Origin: SZAS-18 sp031370675
GTDB lineage: Bacteria > Verrucomicrobiota > Verrucomicrobiia > Chthoniobacterales > SZAS-18
Reading direction: 5' to 3'
DNA length: 64,000 bases
Assembly (NCBI GenBank): GCA_031370675.1
Contig: JANMQT010000192.1
Span: 39,176 to 103,175, forward strand
Shown here one piece after another: positions 27,895-35,594 of this stretch; within the stretch, counting starts at the first letter, position 1; each line of letters begins with the position of its first letter. Position numbers and translations under genes: made by a program. Under the pieces are notes generated by a model. The model ran no database searches. It was not told where the DNA came from and saw only the letters and a list, made by a program, of their open reading frames with translations.

Positions 27895-28260
27895 TCAGGG
27901 TTGGGGCGTTGCCGCGGGCAGCGGGAGCGGCACGTAATCGGCGAACGACGGCCGGTAGGGATTCGGGTGAAGTTTTTCCAGCACCCGGCCGGGCGGCGGC
28001 TCCGGCGAAATCATCATCCGGCTGGGGTCCGTCACCTCGGCCCAAAGCGTCACCAGGCGCGCCTCCTTGGAGCCGGGCAGCGGCAGATAGATGCGGGCCG
28101 GCACGGGCGGCCGGGAAATCGTCGGGGGATACGAAACCTGCAGGAGAAAAAAACAGACGAGATGGCCCAGCAGGGAGGCGAGCAGAATCGCCAGACCGCG
28201 CCAGACCGGATGCTCGCGCATCGATTCGGGGATTTCAGAAGGCGCTACGTCAGCTGGCAT
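27895..28260 (-). CDS. One-TM Pro-rich protein, possible TonB-like partner
   Basis: 121 aa. An N-terminal helix (LAILLASLLGHLVCFFLLQV, residues about 22-42) is followed by a proline-rich periplasmic part (YPPTISRPPVPARIYLPLPG; SPEPPPGRVLEKLHPNPY). Its place after exbB and exbD, size and topology fit a short TonB-like or linker protein. There is no recognisable TonB C-terminal domain, so this remains context-based. It lies 15 bases upstream of the zinc-ribbon gene. Confidence 0.7.
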   Translation of the reverse strand: MPADVAPSEIPESMREHPVWRGLAILLASLLGHLVCFFLLQVSYPPTISRPPVPARIYLPLPGSKEARLVTLWAEVTDPSRMMISPEPPPGRVLEKLHPNPYRPSFADYVPLPLPAATPQP

Positions 28261-28320
28261 GTGGGGCCGCAGTGAACCCGTCCCCGCGGCTTCCCACGCT
28301 AACCCGCCCGTCCCCGGCCT

Positions 28321-28728
28321 TCAACGTGCCGGTGGCGACCCGGCGAGCACAACCGAAAAATGATGCTCGATCGCCTTGTTTGCGACGGCCAGGACGGTGT
28401 CGTAGCTCGTTCCACGATCCGCCCGAATGATCAGTGTCCGCGCCGCCGCGTCCGGCGTGTTTTGCAGCGCTTGATCGAGTTCACCAAGCGTCATGGGCCG
28501 ATCCTGGAAAAAAATCTGCGGGCTGGAACCCGAGAGGATGGTCACCACCGCGGCGCCCGCGGCGGGCGCGACGATGAAGGGTGAGGGGGGAGGAACCACC
28601 GCGATGCCTGGCTGCACGACAAACGAGCGGCCGAAGAAAAAGAAGAAAAACAAAAGGGCGAGCGCGCACAACGTGGGTGCGAAGAGCATCCACCCCGGCT
28701 TGGCGGGTTGCAGGCGCGAGAGATTCAT
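28321..28728 (-). CDS. exbD: ExbD/TolR-like protein lacking the usual TM aspartate
   Basis: 135 aa. Residues 13-33 are one transmembrane helix with a run of six to seven Phe. The periplasmic domain has the ExbD fold pattern (FFQDRPMTLGELDQAL, ARTLIIRADRGTSYDTVLAV). The conserved Asp of ExbD/TolR (PLIDVMLVLL in E. coli) is absent here: the helix reads FAPTLCALALLFFFF. So proton coupling would need another residue or another subunit. It lies 12 bases downstream of exbB. Confidence 0.85.
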   Translation of the reverse strand: MNLSRLQPAKPGWMLFAPTLCALALLFFFFFFGRSFVVQPGIAVVPPPSPFIVAPAAGAAVVTILSGSSPQIFFQDRPMTLGELDQALQNTPDAAARTLIIRADRGTSYDTVLAVANKAIEHHFSVVLAGSPPAR

Positions 28729-28740
28729 GGGCCCGCCGCA

Positions 28741-29463
28741 CTAACGAATCCGGTCGGTCCGTTTCCCCACCTCGGCCCTGGCTGTTGGCGCCGACGGGGC
28801 CGCGCTGGCGGCCGCGGCCTGGAAAGGGATGATTGAGTCAGACGCCATCGCGGTCGATTTCGCCTCCTGAATGAGATGGGCGATTTCGGTCCCACCACGC
28901 TCCATGTCATCGATCAGCAGGTTCACGCGCGAGCACAGGTAGCTGTGCGCGAGATACGCGGGAATGGCGACGACGAGACCGCCCGCGGAGGTGAGCAAGG
29001 CGTTGTAGAGACCGGACGAAAGGTCCGCCGCGTTAACGTACCCCCCCTGGGCATTCACCGCGCTGAACGCCTGCAGCAGGCCGGTGACGGTTCCCAGAAG
29101 TCCGATCAACGGCGTGACGTGGGCGATGGTGGAAAGGATGGGCAGGTACCCTTCGAGTCGCTTGACCTCCAGTTGGGCGGCCTCCTCGATGAATTCCTTC
29201 AATTCGGGACGCGACGCGTCATGATGGGCAATCGCAACGCGGAGCACGCGGGCGACGGGGCCAGGCGTGGCCTGGCACTCGCGGGCCGCCTCGGCGAAGC
29301 GATGGCCGCGGATCAAGTTGCCGAGTCCGCGGAGGATGTCCGGCGTGGAAATCGTGCTGCGGTGCAAATAAACAAACCGCTCGATGAACACCGCCACCGC
29401 CAGCACGCTGATGGGGAACAGCAGCCACATCAACGGCCCACCTTTTTGCATCAAGTCCAGCAT
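28741..29463 (-). CDS. exbB: ExbB/TolQ-family proton-channel protein
   Basis: 240 aa. Three hydrophobic segments (about 10-32, 112-135, 155-180). The TolQ/ExbB hallmarks IAHVTPLIGLLGTVTGLLQAF and SSGLYNALLTSAGGLVVAIPAYLAH carry the conserved Thr/Gly residues of the channel. The C-terminal 30 residues are Ala/Ser-rich (AAAASAAPSAPTARA). It forms the pentamer partner of the ExbD gene that follows, probably driving an outer-membrane or motility-related process. It is preceded by a GC-rich hairpin after the roadblock gene. Confidence 0.92.
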   Translation of the reverse strand: MLDLMQKGGPLMWLLFPISVLAVAVFIERFVYLHRSTISTPDILRGLGNLIRGHRFAEAARECQATPGPVARVLRVAIAHHDASRPELKEFIEEAAQLEVKRLEGYLPILSTIAHVTPLIGLLGTVTGLLQAFSAVNAQGGYVNAADLSSGLYNALLTSAGGLVVAIPAYLAHSYLCSRVNLLIDDMERGGTEIAHLIQEAKSTAMASDSIIPFQAAAASAAPSAPTARAEVGKRTDRIR

Positions 29464-29506
29464 AGAGTCGCCCGCGGCCGGGCTCGTTAACCGTCAAAAT
29501 CGGCGA

Positions 29507-29545
29507 GGCGGGCGCGAAGTCGAGGGATTTTCACGAGCGCCCGCC
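29507..29545 (-). terminator. Weak hairpin between roadblock and exbB genes
   Basis: Nine-base stem GGCGGGCGC (29507-29515) with GCGCCCGCC (29537-29545) and a 21-base loop. Reading the minus strand it is followed by CGCCGATTTTGACGG, only a short T-run. It may be an attenuator or RNA stability element and is not a convincing terminator. Confidence 0.3.
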
Positions 29546-29555
29546 GCGCCCCGGC

Positions 29556-30023
29556 CTAGTTCTCGAATAAGTGAGCGTCGCGAATGTCGCTGGGGGAGAA
29601 CTGGAAGCCGGGCGAGGTCTTCTCGCGCAAGCCGCGCAGCACGTTGGCCAGGCCGCTGGCCGCGCTGGTCGAATAGAAGCGCACCAGTCCCACGGTGGTC
29701 TGGCCGCCGAAGACGGTGATCATGATCGTGTCGTCGTCGACCGAGTTCATGAAAATATGGCTGCCGTTGCCCTGGTGGTAGAGCGCGTTGAACTCCACTT
29801 CGCCGATGCGGCGGGCGAGCTCCTTGGTCGCGGCAAAACTGCCGGCCGCAAGCGCGGCGATGATCGTCACGTCCATCACCTCGAGGTCACCGTACTGGGA
29901 AATCACGTTGCCGCCCTTGTCGATGATGACCGCCAGGTCCGACTCCGATTTTTGCAGGTAGTCTTGCAGAACACCGTCGATGTTGGCGACATCTTCAATC
30001 GTGAGAATGGGAATGGAGTCCAT
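29556..30023 (-). CDS. Roadblock/LC7 protein (MglB-like)
   Basis: 155 aa. The fold signature is VLQDYLQKSESDLAVIIDKGGNV, MDVTIIAALAAGSFAATKELA and IMITVFGGQTTVGLVRFYS, the usual Roadblock/LC7 (MglB, Longin-like) pattern. In Myxococcus MglB is the GTPase-activating partner of MglA. Here the MglA gene is directly upstream (14 bases), so a GAP or effector role is likely. It may also pair with the roadblock-like end of the 1023-aa scaffold. Confidence 0.9.
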   Translation of the reverse strand: MDSIPILTIEDVANIDGVLQDYLQKSESDLAVIIDKGGNVISQYGDLEVMDVTIIAALAAGSFAATKELARRIGEVEFNALYHQGNGSHIFMNSVDDDTIMITVFGGQTTVGLVRFYSTSAASGLANVLRGLREKTSPGFQFSPSDIRDAHLFEN

Positions 30024-30037
30024 GATTTTGGCGGAGG

Positions 30038-30679
30038 TCAGCGGCGGCGGGGCAGGGCGACGGGCGCGGTGGCGGGGCGGGCGGGATCGCTGTCGCGGCT
30101 GAATTTATGGAGGAGCAACTGGGACACGGCGTTGAGGGCGGCGAAGACATTCTGACCCGTGCTGGATACCACCTCAAAGCTCTGCACGCGCTTCTTGCGG
30201 TTGTTCAACAGGAACTCCAGGTAGTTCACCGGCGCAATATTCGGCAGATCCCTTTTGTTATACTGCAGCACATATGGCATGTCGTCCAACGTGACGTTCT
30301 GCTTGGCGAGATTTTCTTCGAGGTTCTTGAAGCTGTCGATGTTCTCCTCCATTTTTTCCCACTGCGAATCGCCGACGAAGACGATGCCGTCCACGCTCCG
30401 CAGCACGAGCTGGCGTGTCGCGTTGTAGATCACCTGGCCGGGGACGGTGTAAAGTTGAAACTTGGTCTTGAAGCCCTTGATGACCACCGCGTTCAACGGC
30501 AGGAAATCGAAGAAGAGCGTGCGGTCGGCGGCGGTGGCCAGCGACACGAGATCGCCGCGGTTGTCCGGGTTAATCCGCGAGTGGATGTACGCAAGATTCG
30601 TGGTCTTGCCGCACAGCGCCGGACCGTAGTACACGATCTTGAACTGAATTTCCTTGCTGGCGTAGTTGATGATCGACAT
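30038..30679 (-). CDS. mglA: MglA-like small GTPase
   Basis: 213 aa. P-loop YYGPALCGKTTNL (about 18-28), switch I DRTLFFDFLPL, switch II TVPGQ (the Walker B Asp is replaced by Thr, typical of MglA), G4 NKRDLP (141-146) and an SSTGQNVF-type G5. MglA controls cell polarity and type IV pili or gliding in Myxococcus. Here it is encoded with PilB and a roadblock protein. The last 15 residues (RPATAPVALPRRR) are basic and Pro/Ala-rich, perhaps a membrane or partner contact. Confidence 0.95.
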   Translation of the reverse strand: MSIINYASKEIQFKIVYYGPALCGKTTNLAYIHSRINPDNRGDLVSLATAADRTLFFDFLPLNAVVIKGFKTKFQLYTVPGQVIYNATRQLVLRSVDGIVFVGDSQWEKMEENIDSFKNLEENLAKQNVTLDDMPYVLQYNKRDLPNIAPVNYLEFLLNNRKKRVQSFEVVSSTGQNVFAALNAVSQLLLHKFSRDSDPARPATAPVALPRRR

Positions 30680-30732
30680 GGCGGTTCAGTCGCTAAAGTT
30701 GCGGGAGGTTCGGGTGGGTCCTCATCACTCCA

Positions 30733-33700
30733 TCAGTGCGCACCGGCGCGGGCGTACATTCTAGAAAGTTCGGTTGTGACGGACATCAGCTTCTCGCGGA
30801 CGCCCGGCAGGAAACCGCGCCCGGTCTGCATCACGCTGAGACAAATGTCCTCCTGCATGAAGAAACTGAGCACGACCCGGTCGGTGTAGATGCTGTAGGT
30901 CTGCATCTGCCCGAGATTCAGTTCGGTGGTGAACGCCACGGCGCGCCGGTAAAACTGCGGGCTCATCGCGCTGAAGCCTTCGCCGTCCAGCTCCTTCGGG
31001 AAATTCCCGGCGAGGGTCAGGCCGTCGCTGAACATGATGGTGCACGCGGTGATGCCGGGCAGCTTGCTGACCAGCCGGACCACTTTCTTCGCGTCGAGCG
31101 TCTCGTCCGTCATGAAGAGCGACTGCAGCTCGGCCATGCCGGTCGGCTGGCGCTCCGAGGGATCTTCCTCGCCCACCGGCTCGAGCGGCACGGACGTCGT
31201 TTCCGGCTTGGCCTTCTCGACCATCGGATCGTGCAGGTGGGCAGGCTTCAGGTGCGGCTGCACCGTCACCGGCGCCGACGAGGCCCCCAGCACGATGCGC
31301 GTGGTGGTGCGCACCGGCGGCTCGGCGGCGGGAGTGATCGGGGCAGCGGATTCGACCGCCCTGGAAATCGGCGTCACGGGGACCGGGATGACCGGAATCA
31401 CGGGAATGGGCCCGACCAGCGGAGGCAGCGGCGGCGGCGTGGCCGGCTTCTCGAACTTCGGGACCGGGGCGATTTTCGGCGGGGCGGGCAGCGGCGCCGT
31501 TGGAATGGCCGGAGTCGGGGCGAGCGTGGCGGCGATTGGCGTCAACCCGGTGACCTCCGGTCCGACGACCGGAATATGTTCGACTCCGGTGTCCACCGGC
31601 GCCGGCACGACGGCTTCGAAGGCTTCGACCGGTTGAACCGTTTCAACGGGTTGAACAGCTTCAACGGCTTGAACGCTTTCAACGATTTCGACGGGCTGAA
31701 CGAGTTTGACGGGTTCACTCGGCGGAGTGACGGTAGGCACGACAGCTGGCTCGCTTTGCAGGCGTTGGGCGTCCTCGGCGGCCTTCTGGCCAAATGGCGT
31801 CGGGATTTCCGGCCCCTTTTCCGGCACGATTTGATCCTCGCGCATCGCGAGGGCGTTCATCGGCAGATTCTGGAAGATCTCCTGCAGCGGAATAGGGATG
31901 GTGGCGAGTTCGCAATTTGTCTCAAAACGCTCGCGGAAATCGGCGGGCAACACCGCGACGAATTGCTCGCGCGGAATGCTGACGCGACCTTGGGCGAGTT
32001 GCGGCTCGACGAGGCCAAACGGCAACGTGATGCGGACGGAATCGTCCACCAAGGTCATACCGTCGCCCAAGACCGTGGCTGGCAGCGCGCGAAGAATTGC
32101 GGCGAGGCTGAGCTGAATCTGCGTGGACCCGCTGGAGGCCGGGGGGGGTGGGATTGGCACGACGCCAGTGCCCGATCCGGGGGTCGAAGAACCGGGCCGC
32201 GCGGCGATGGGCGGCGTCGGCAGTGGGACGACGGGGGCCGATTCGGTCTTGCGCGAAAGCGGCACACGGGACGTTGAGGGCTGCTCCACAGCCGGAGCCA
32301 TTGGCGGCTGGACAATGGTCGTGCGAATCGGCGGCGGCACCGGGCCCGTGCCGGGGGCGATCGGTGCAAGTTTCTCCGCTTCGAACGCGGGCGGAGGCAT
32401 CGTGGGGGCTGGCGGCGGAGCGATTGGAATCGGTCCGGAGGCCGGCCGCGGCGCCGGCGTGGGGCCGATCGGGGCCGGCACCACGGCGAGGGGAACGGGG
32501 GCGGACGGAGGCGGGATGCTGGCGGAAGGGATTGTCGGGGTACGGAAAGCGGAGGGCGGCGCGCCGATGGGAGCTCGGGCGGCGGGCGGCGGCGCCGAGG
32601 GAGCAGCGCCCGGCTTGTAGATCGGGGGCGCGCTGGCCGCTGAGCTGGCAGTGGAACGCAGGGCGATGGGAGGCAACTGGATGCGCGCCGTCTTCTTGGA
32701 GGTCAGTGCGGTGACCGGCGCCGGACTCTGCGGCTGCGTGGACACGATGGGGCGCGGCGGGATCGGCGCCGTGCCAAACCCGGCTGGCACCACCGAGGGT
32801 CGCTGGGCCGGGAGCGATGGACCGCTCAGACGAATCTTGCCGCCGGAAACCGAGGCGCGGACCGTCGAAGGCAAACGTTTCCCGGCGGGCGCGGCGTCAC
32901 CCATGATGGGTGGCGGCGAACTGGGGAGCGGTGCGGCAGGCGCGGGTGCTGGCTCCGAGCTTGCGACCAGTGGGACCGGTCCCGACGGTGGACGGATCGA
33001 TCCAAATGAGGGAGCCGCCACGGCAATGGGGCCGGTGGGTGGCTTCACCAAGGCAGGCGCCGCGATCGCAGGGGCAGGCTGCAACGCCGTGCCGAGGGCC
33101 GCTATCTGCGGCAGGCGCGCCTTATCCTCGAGCGCGACCTGCAGGAACGGAGTGTCGATCTGGCCAACATCCTCATCCACGACTTGATCGAGGCGCTGCC
33201 TCAGCGAGCCGGACATCTGTTCCACGAGTTTTTGCAGCGGGAGCAGGACCTCGACGTCCTCGGTCGAGCTTACGGGTTTCGCAAAAATCTCCTGACAGAC
33301 GCCGTGGATAACCGACAACGGAACGGAGGCCCGGCCCTTGGACAGATCCGAGTAAAGATCCGAGGCATGAAAGACCACCGGTTGCTTCCGATTCACCGGC
33401 CCGGGGCGAAGAAAGCTGGGCGGAATCCGGTCGACAAAATCACCGAGTTCGAGCGTGACGCTGACGTCGGGCACAATCGGCGGAGCCGGCGCCTCGGGCG
33501 GTGCGACGGGGGGCGTTGGCTCGGTCATGAAGGTCTCTGCGGCCTGCGGCCCGGCGCCGCTGGGCGCGAAAGAAATCGTCCGGGACGGCGCCATGGCCGG
33601 GAAACTCGGGGCCGGCGTCGCGGCGGGTGACGTGCGCAGGCTGACGGGGCGAACGCTGTTCGGGACCGCGACCTTCGGAGAGCGGAATTCTTCTGCACTA

Positions 33701-33804
33701 CTCGGAAGTTCCGGCTTCGGCATCGGGGGTGGAGTTCCCGTCGAGTCCTCCTTGGTGGGGGATTTCGATTTGGAACGAAAGAGATTGCTGAAAGAAAATG
33801 CCAT
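30733..33804 (-). CDS. 1023-aa Pro/Ala-rich scaffold with duplicated module and roadblock-like C-terminus
   Basis: No family recognised for most of its length. Residues 1-110 and 230-560 are Pro/Ala/Ser-rich, likely disordered. Two related globular modules occur at about 117-197 and 563-648: LELGDFVDRIPPSFLRPG vs LSLAAILRALPATVLGDG, LYSDLSKGRASVP vs LVEPQLAQGRVSIP, and LLPLQKLV vs PIPLQEIF. Residues 702-732 repeat VQPVE/VQAVE. Residues 890-1015 look like a Roadblock/LC7 domain. Short TARIQLPP / TTTRIVLG / GGKIRLSG motifs recur in the linkers. Encoded between PilB and MglA genes, it is probably a polarity or pilus scaffold (inference). Confidence 0.85.
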   Translation of the reverse strand: MAFSFSNLFRSKSKSPTKEDSTGTPPPMPKPELPSSAEEFRSPKVAVPNSVRPVSLRTSPAATPAPSFPAMAPSRTISFAPSGAGPQAAETFMTEPTPPVAPPEAPAPPIVPDVSVTLELGDFVDRIPPSFLRPGPVNRKQPVVFHASDLYSDLSKGRASVPLSVIHGVCQEIFAKPVSSTEDVEVLLPLQKLVEQMSGSLRQRLDQVVDEDVGQIDTPFLQVALEDKARLPQIAALGTALQPAPAIAAPALVKPPTGPIAVAAPSFGSIRPPSGPVPLVASSEPAPAPAAPLPSSPPPIMGDAAPAGKRLPSTVRASVSGGKIRLSGPSLPAQRPSVVPAGFGTAPIPPRPIVSTQPQSPAPVTALTSKKTARIQLPPIALRSTASSAASAPPIYKPGAAPSAPPPAARAPIGAPPSAFRTPTIPSASIPPPSAPVPLAVVPAPIGPTPAPRPASGPIPIAPPPAPTMPPPAFEAEKLAPIAPGTGPVPPPIRTTIVQPPMAPAVEQPSTSRVPLSRKTESAPVVPLPTPPIAARPGSSTPGSGTGVVPIPPPPASSGSTQIQLSLAAILRALPATVLGDGMTLVDDSVRITLPFGLVEPQLAQGRVSIPREQFVAVLPADFRERFETNCELATIPIPLQEIFQNLPMNALAMREDQIVPEKGPEIPTPFGQKAAEDAQRLQSEPAVVPTVTPPSEPVKLVQPVEIVESVQAVEAVQPVETVQPVEAFEAVVPAPVDTGVEHIPVVGPEVTGLTPIAATLAPTPAIPTAPLPAPPKIAPVPKFEKPATPPPLPPLVGPIPVIPVIPVPVTPISRAVESAAPITPAAEPPVRTTTRIVLGASSAPVTVQPHLKPAHLHDPMVEKAKPETTSVPLEPVGEEDPSERQPTGMAELQSLFMTDETLDAKKVVRLVSKLPGITACTIMFSDGLTLAGNFPKELDGEGFSAMSPQFYRRAVAFTTELNLGQMQTYSIYTDRVVLSFFMQEDICLSVMQTGRGFLPGVREKLMSVTTELSRMYARAGAH
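31613..31713. repeat. In-frame 9/18-base tandem repeat in scaffold gene
   Basis: About eleven degenerate copies of a 9-base TTGAACsgc/TTCAACggc unit read as VQPVE/VQAVE/VEAV in the minus-strand protein (residues about 700-732). It probably arose by slippage and could vary in copy number between strains. Confidence 0.75.
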
Positions 33805-33843
33805 GGCGGCGCGGGGGTGTGGGCGTTCTCGGTGGGTTATAGC

Positions 33844-35565
33844 TCAGGTATCCTCGGCTGTCAGTCGCCAGATCTCCTCGAGAGTGGTGATTCCTTCATA
33901 GGCTTTGTCGATGCCGGCTTGACGGAGAGTCTTCATGCCTTCGCTGATCGCCTGGTTCTTCAAGACGGCGGCGGAGGCGCGCTTGATGATGAGCCGGCGG
34001 ATGGTTTCCGAAACGGGGAGCACTTCAAGAATCGCCGTGCGGCCGAGATAGCCCTTGCCCCGGCAACGATCACAGCCGGATCCGCGGAAGAAGACCGTTT
34101 CCGCGTTTTCCTCGATGCTGAGCTTCGAAAGCAATTCGGGCTCGGGATTGTATTCCTCGCGGCAGTTCTGGCAGACCCGTCGCACCAACCGTTGGGCGCA
34201 GGTCAGCAGGACCGAGCTGGAAATCAGAAACGGCTCGATGCCCATGTCGTCGAGTCGCGTGATCGCGCCCGCGGCGTCGTTCGTGTGCAGCGTGGAAAGC
34301 ACCTGGTGGCCCGTCAGCGCGGCCTTCACCGCGATGTCCGCCGTTTCGTTGTCGCGGATTTCACCGATCATCACGATGTCGGGATCCTGCCGCAGGATGG
34401 ACCGCAGAGCCGACGAGAAATCGAGCCCCACGCCCGCGTTCACGGCCACCTGGTTGATGCCGGCGAGCTGGTATTCCACCGGGTCCTCGACCGTCACGAT
34501 GTTGTACTCCGGGTGATTGAGCTCGCTGAGCACGGAATACAGCGTCGTGGTCTTGCCGCTGCCCGTCGGGCCGGTGACCAGGATCATCCCGTGTGGCGCA
34601 TCGATCGCCTTCTTAAAATTCTCGAAGGTTCGCTCGTCCAGGCCGAGTCCTTCGATCGAGCCGCTCAGGGCCGACTTGTCAAGGAGCCGGATGACGATCT
34701 TCTCGCCGTGAATCGTCGGCAGGAAGGAGATGCGGAGGTCGACCTCCTTGCCGGACACGCGGATGCGGAAGCGTCCGTCCTGCGGGACGCGGCGCTCCGC
34801 GATGTTCAAGCCGGCCAAAATCTTGATGCGCGACGCAATGGCGTTCTGCAGGTTTTTCGGGGGTCCCTGCGCCTCCTGCAGGTTCCCATCCACCCGGTAG
34901 CGCAACTTAATGGACTTCTCCGCCGGCTCGATGTGGATGTCCGACGCCTTGTCGCGAATCGCCTGCACCAGCATTAAGTTGACGATCTTGATGACCGGGC
35001 CGTCCTCGCTGCTCTGCGCCAGCTGGTCGAGGTCGATGTCCTCGCGCTTGGTCGCGACATTCTCCACGTCTTCCTCGGCCGCGGCTTGCTTGGCGGCCTC
35101 ATCCATCGCTTCCTTGATTGCGCCGGCGGCATGATGGACGCCGCTCAGGGCGAACATGATGCTTTTTTCGGTTGCGATCATCGGCACGATTTGCATGCGC
35201 GTGCGCGCCTTGATGTCGTCGATCGCAAGCACGTTGAGCGGATCCGCCATCGCCACGAAAAGCTTGTTCCCGAGCACCGAGATGGGCGCGAACTTGTGCG
35301 TCTTGGCGAGTTCCTTCGGGACGAGGCTCATCACCTCCTCGGGAATTCGCATCTTGGCGAGGTTGATCGGCGGTGTGTCGAGGCAGCGCCCCAAGGCCAT
35401 CACCATGTCCTGCTCGGTGACGAAGCCCTTGTCGGTCAGCAACCGAATCAGCCGGCCGCCTTGCTTGCGTTGCAGCTCCATCACTTCCGTGAGCTGGTTC
35501 GGCAGCAGCAAACCATCCTCGATCAGGATGTCTGCGATTCGTTCTCCGAAAGATTTGGCGCCCAT
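33844..35565 (-). CDS. pilB: PilB/GspE-type secretion ATPase
   Basis: 573 aa, full length. MshEN-like N-domain at about 1-155 (ERIADILIEDGLLLPNQLTEVM; MADPLNVLAIDDI). Asp/His boxes and arginine finger region at 210-300. Walker A GPTGSGKTT (332-340), Walker B DIVMIGE (396-402), and a zinc site with CQNC and CDRC (Cys 465/468/498/501). GYLGRTAILEVLPVSE follows. It drives assembly of type IV pili or type II secretion pseudopili. ATG 35565 is used; the ORF extends upstream without conservation. Pilin, PilM-Q or PilC genes are not in the window. Confidence 0.95.
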   Translation of the reverse strand: MGAKSFGERIADILIEDGLLLPNQLTEVMELQRKQGGRLIRLLTDKGFVTEQDMVMALGRCLDTPPINLAKMRIPEEVMSLVPKELAKTHKFAPISVLGNKLFVAMADPLNVLAIDDIKARTRMQIVPMIATEKSIMFALSGVHHAAGAIKEAMDEAAKQAAAEEDVENVATKREDIDLDQLAQSSEDGPVIKIVNLMLVQAIRDKASDIHIEPAEKSIKLRYRVDGNLQEAQGPPKNLQNAIASRIKILAGLNIAERRVPQDGRFRIRVSGKEVDLRISFLPTIHGEKIVIRLLDKSALSGSIEGLGLDERTFENFKKAIDAPHGMILVTGPTGSGKTTTLYSVLSELNHPEYNIVTVEDPVEYQLAGINQVAVNAGVGLDFSSALRSILRQDPDIVMIGEIRDNETADIAVKAALTGHQVLSTLHTNDAAGAITRLDDMGIEPFLISSSVLLTCAQRLVRRVCQNCREEYNPEPELLSKLSIEENAETVFFRGSGCDRCRGKGYLGRTAILEVLPVSETIRRLIIKRASAAVLKNQAISEGMKTLRQAGIDKAYEGITTLEEIWRLTAEDT

Positions 35566-35594
35566 ATTTACAACGTTAGGTGTCGCGAAAAAGG

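Noticed and set aside
31613..31713. Possible CRISPR-like array
   Set aside because: The units are 9 bases, in frame and degenerate without spacers; they encode VQPVE repeats.
30736..32277. 513-aa open frame opposite the scaffold gene, rich in Arg/Gly
   Set aside because: It is the antisense of the Pro/Ala-rich coding sequence; the minus-strand frame has the roadblock-like end and a tight fit to neighbours.
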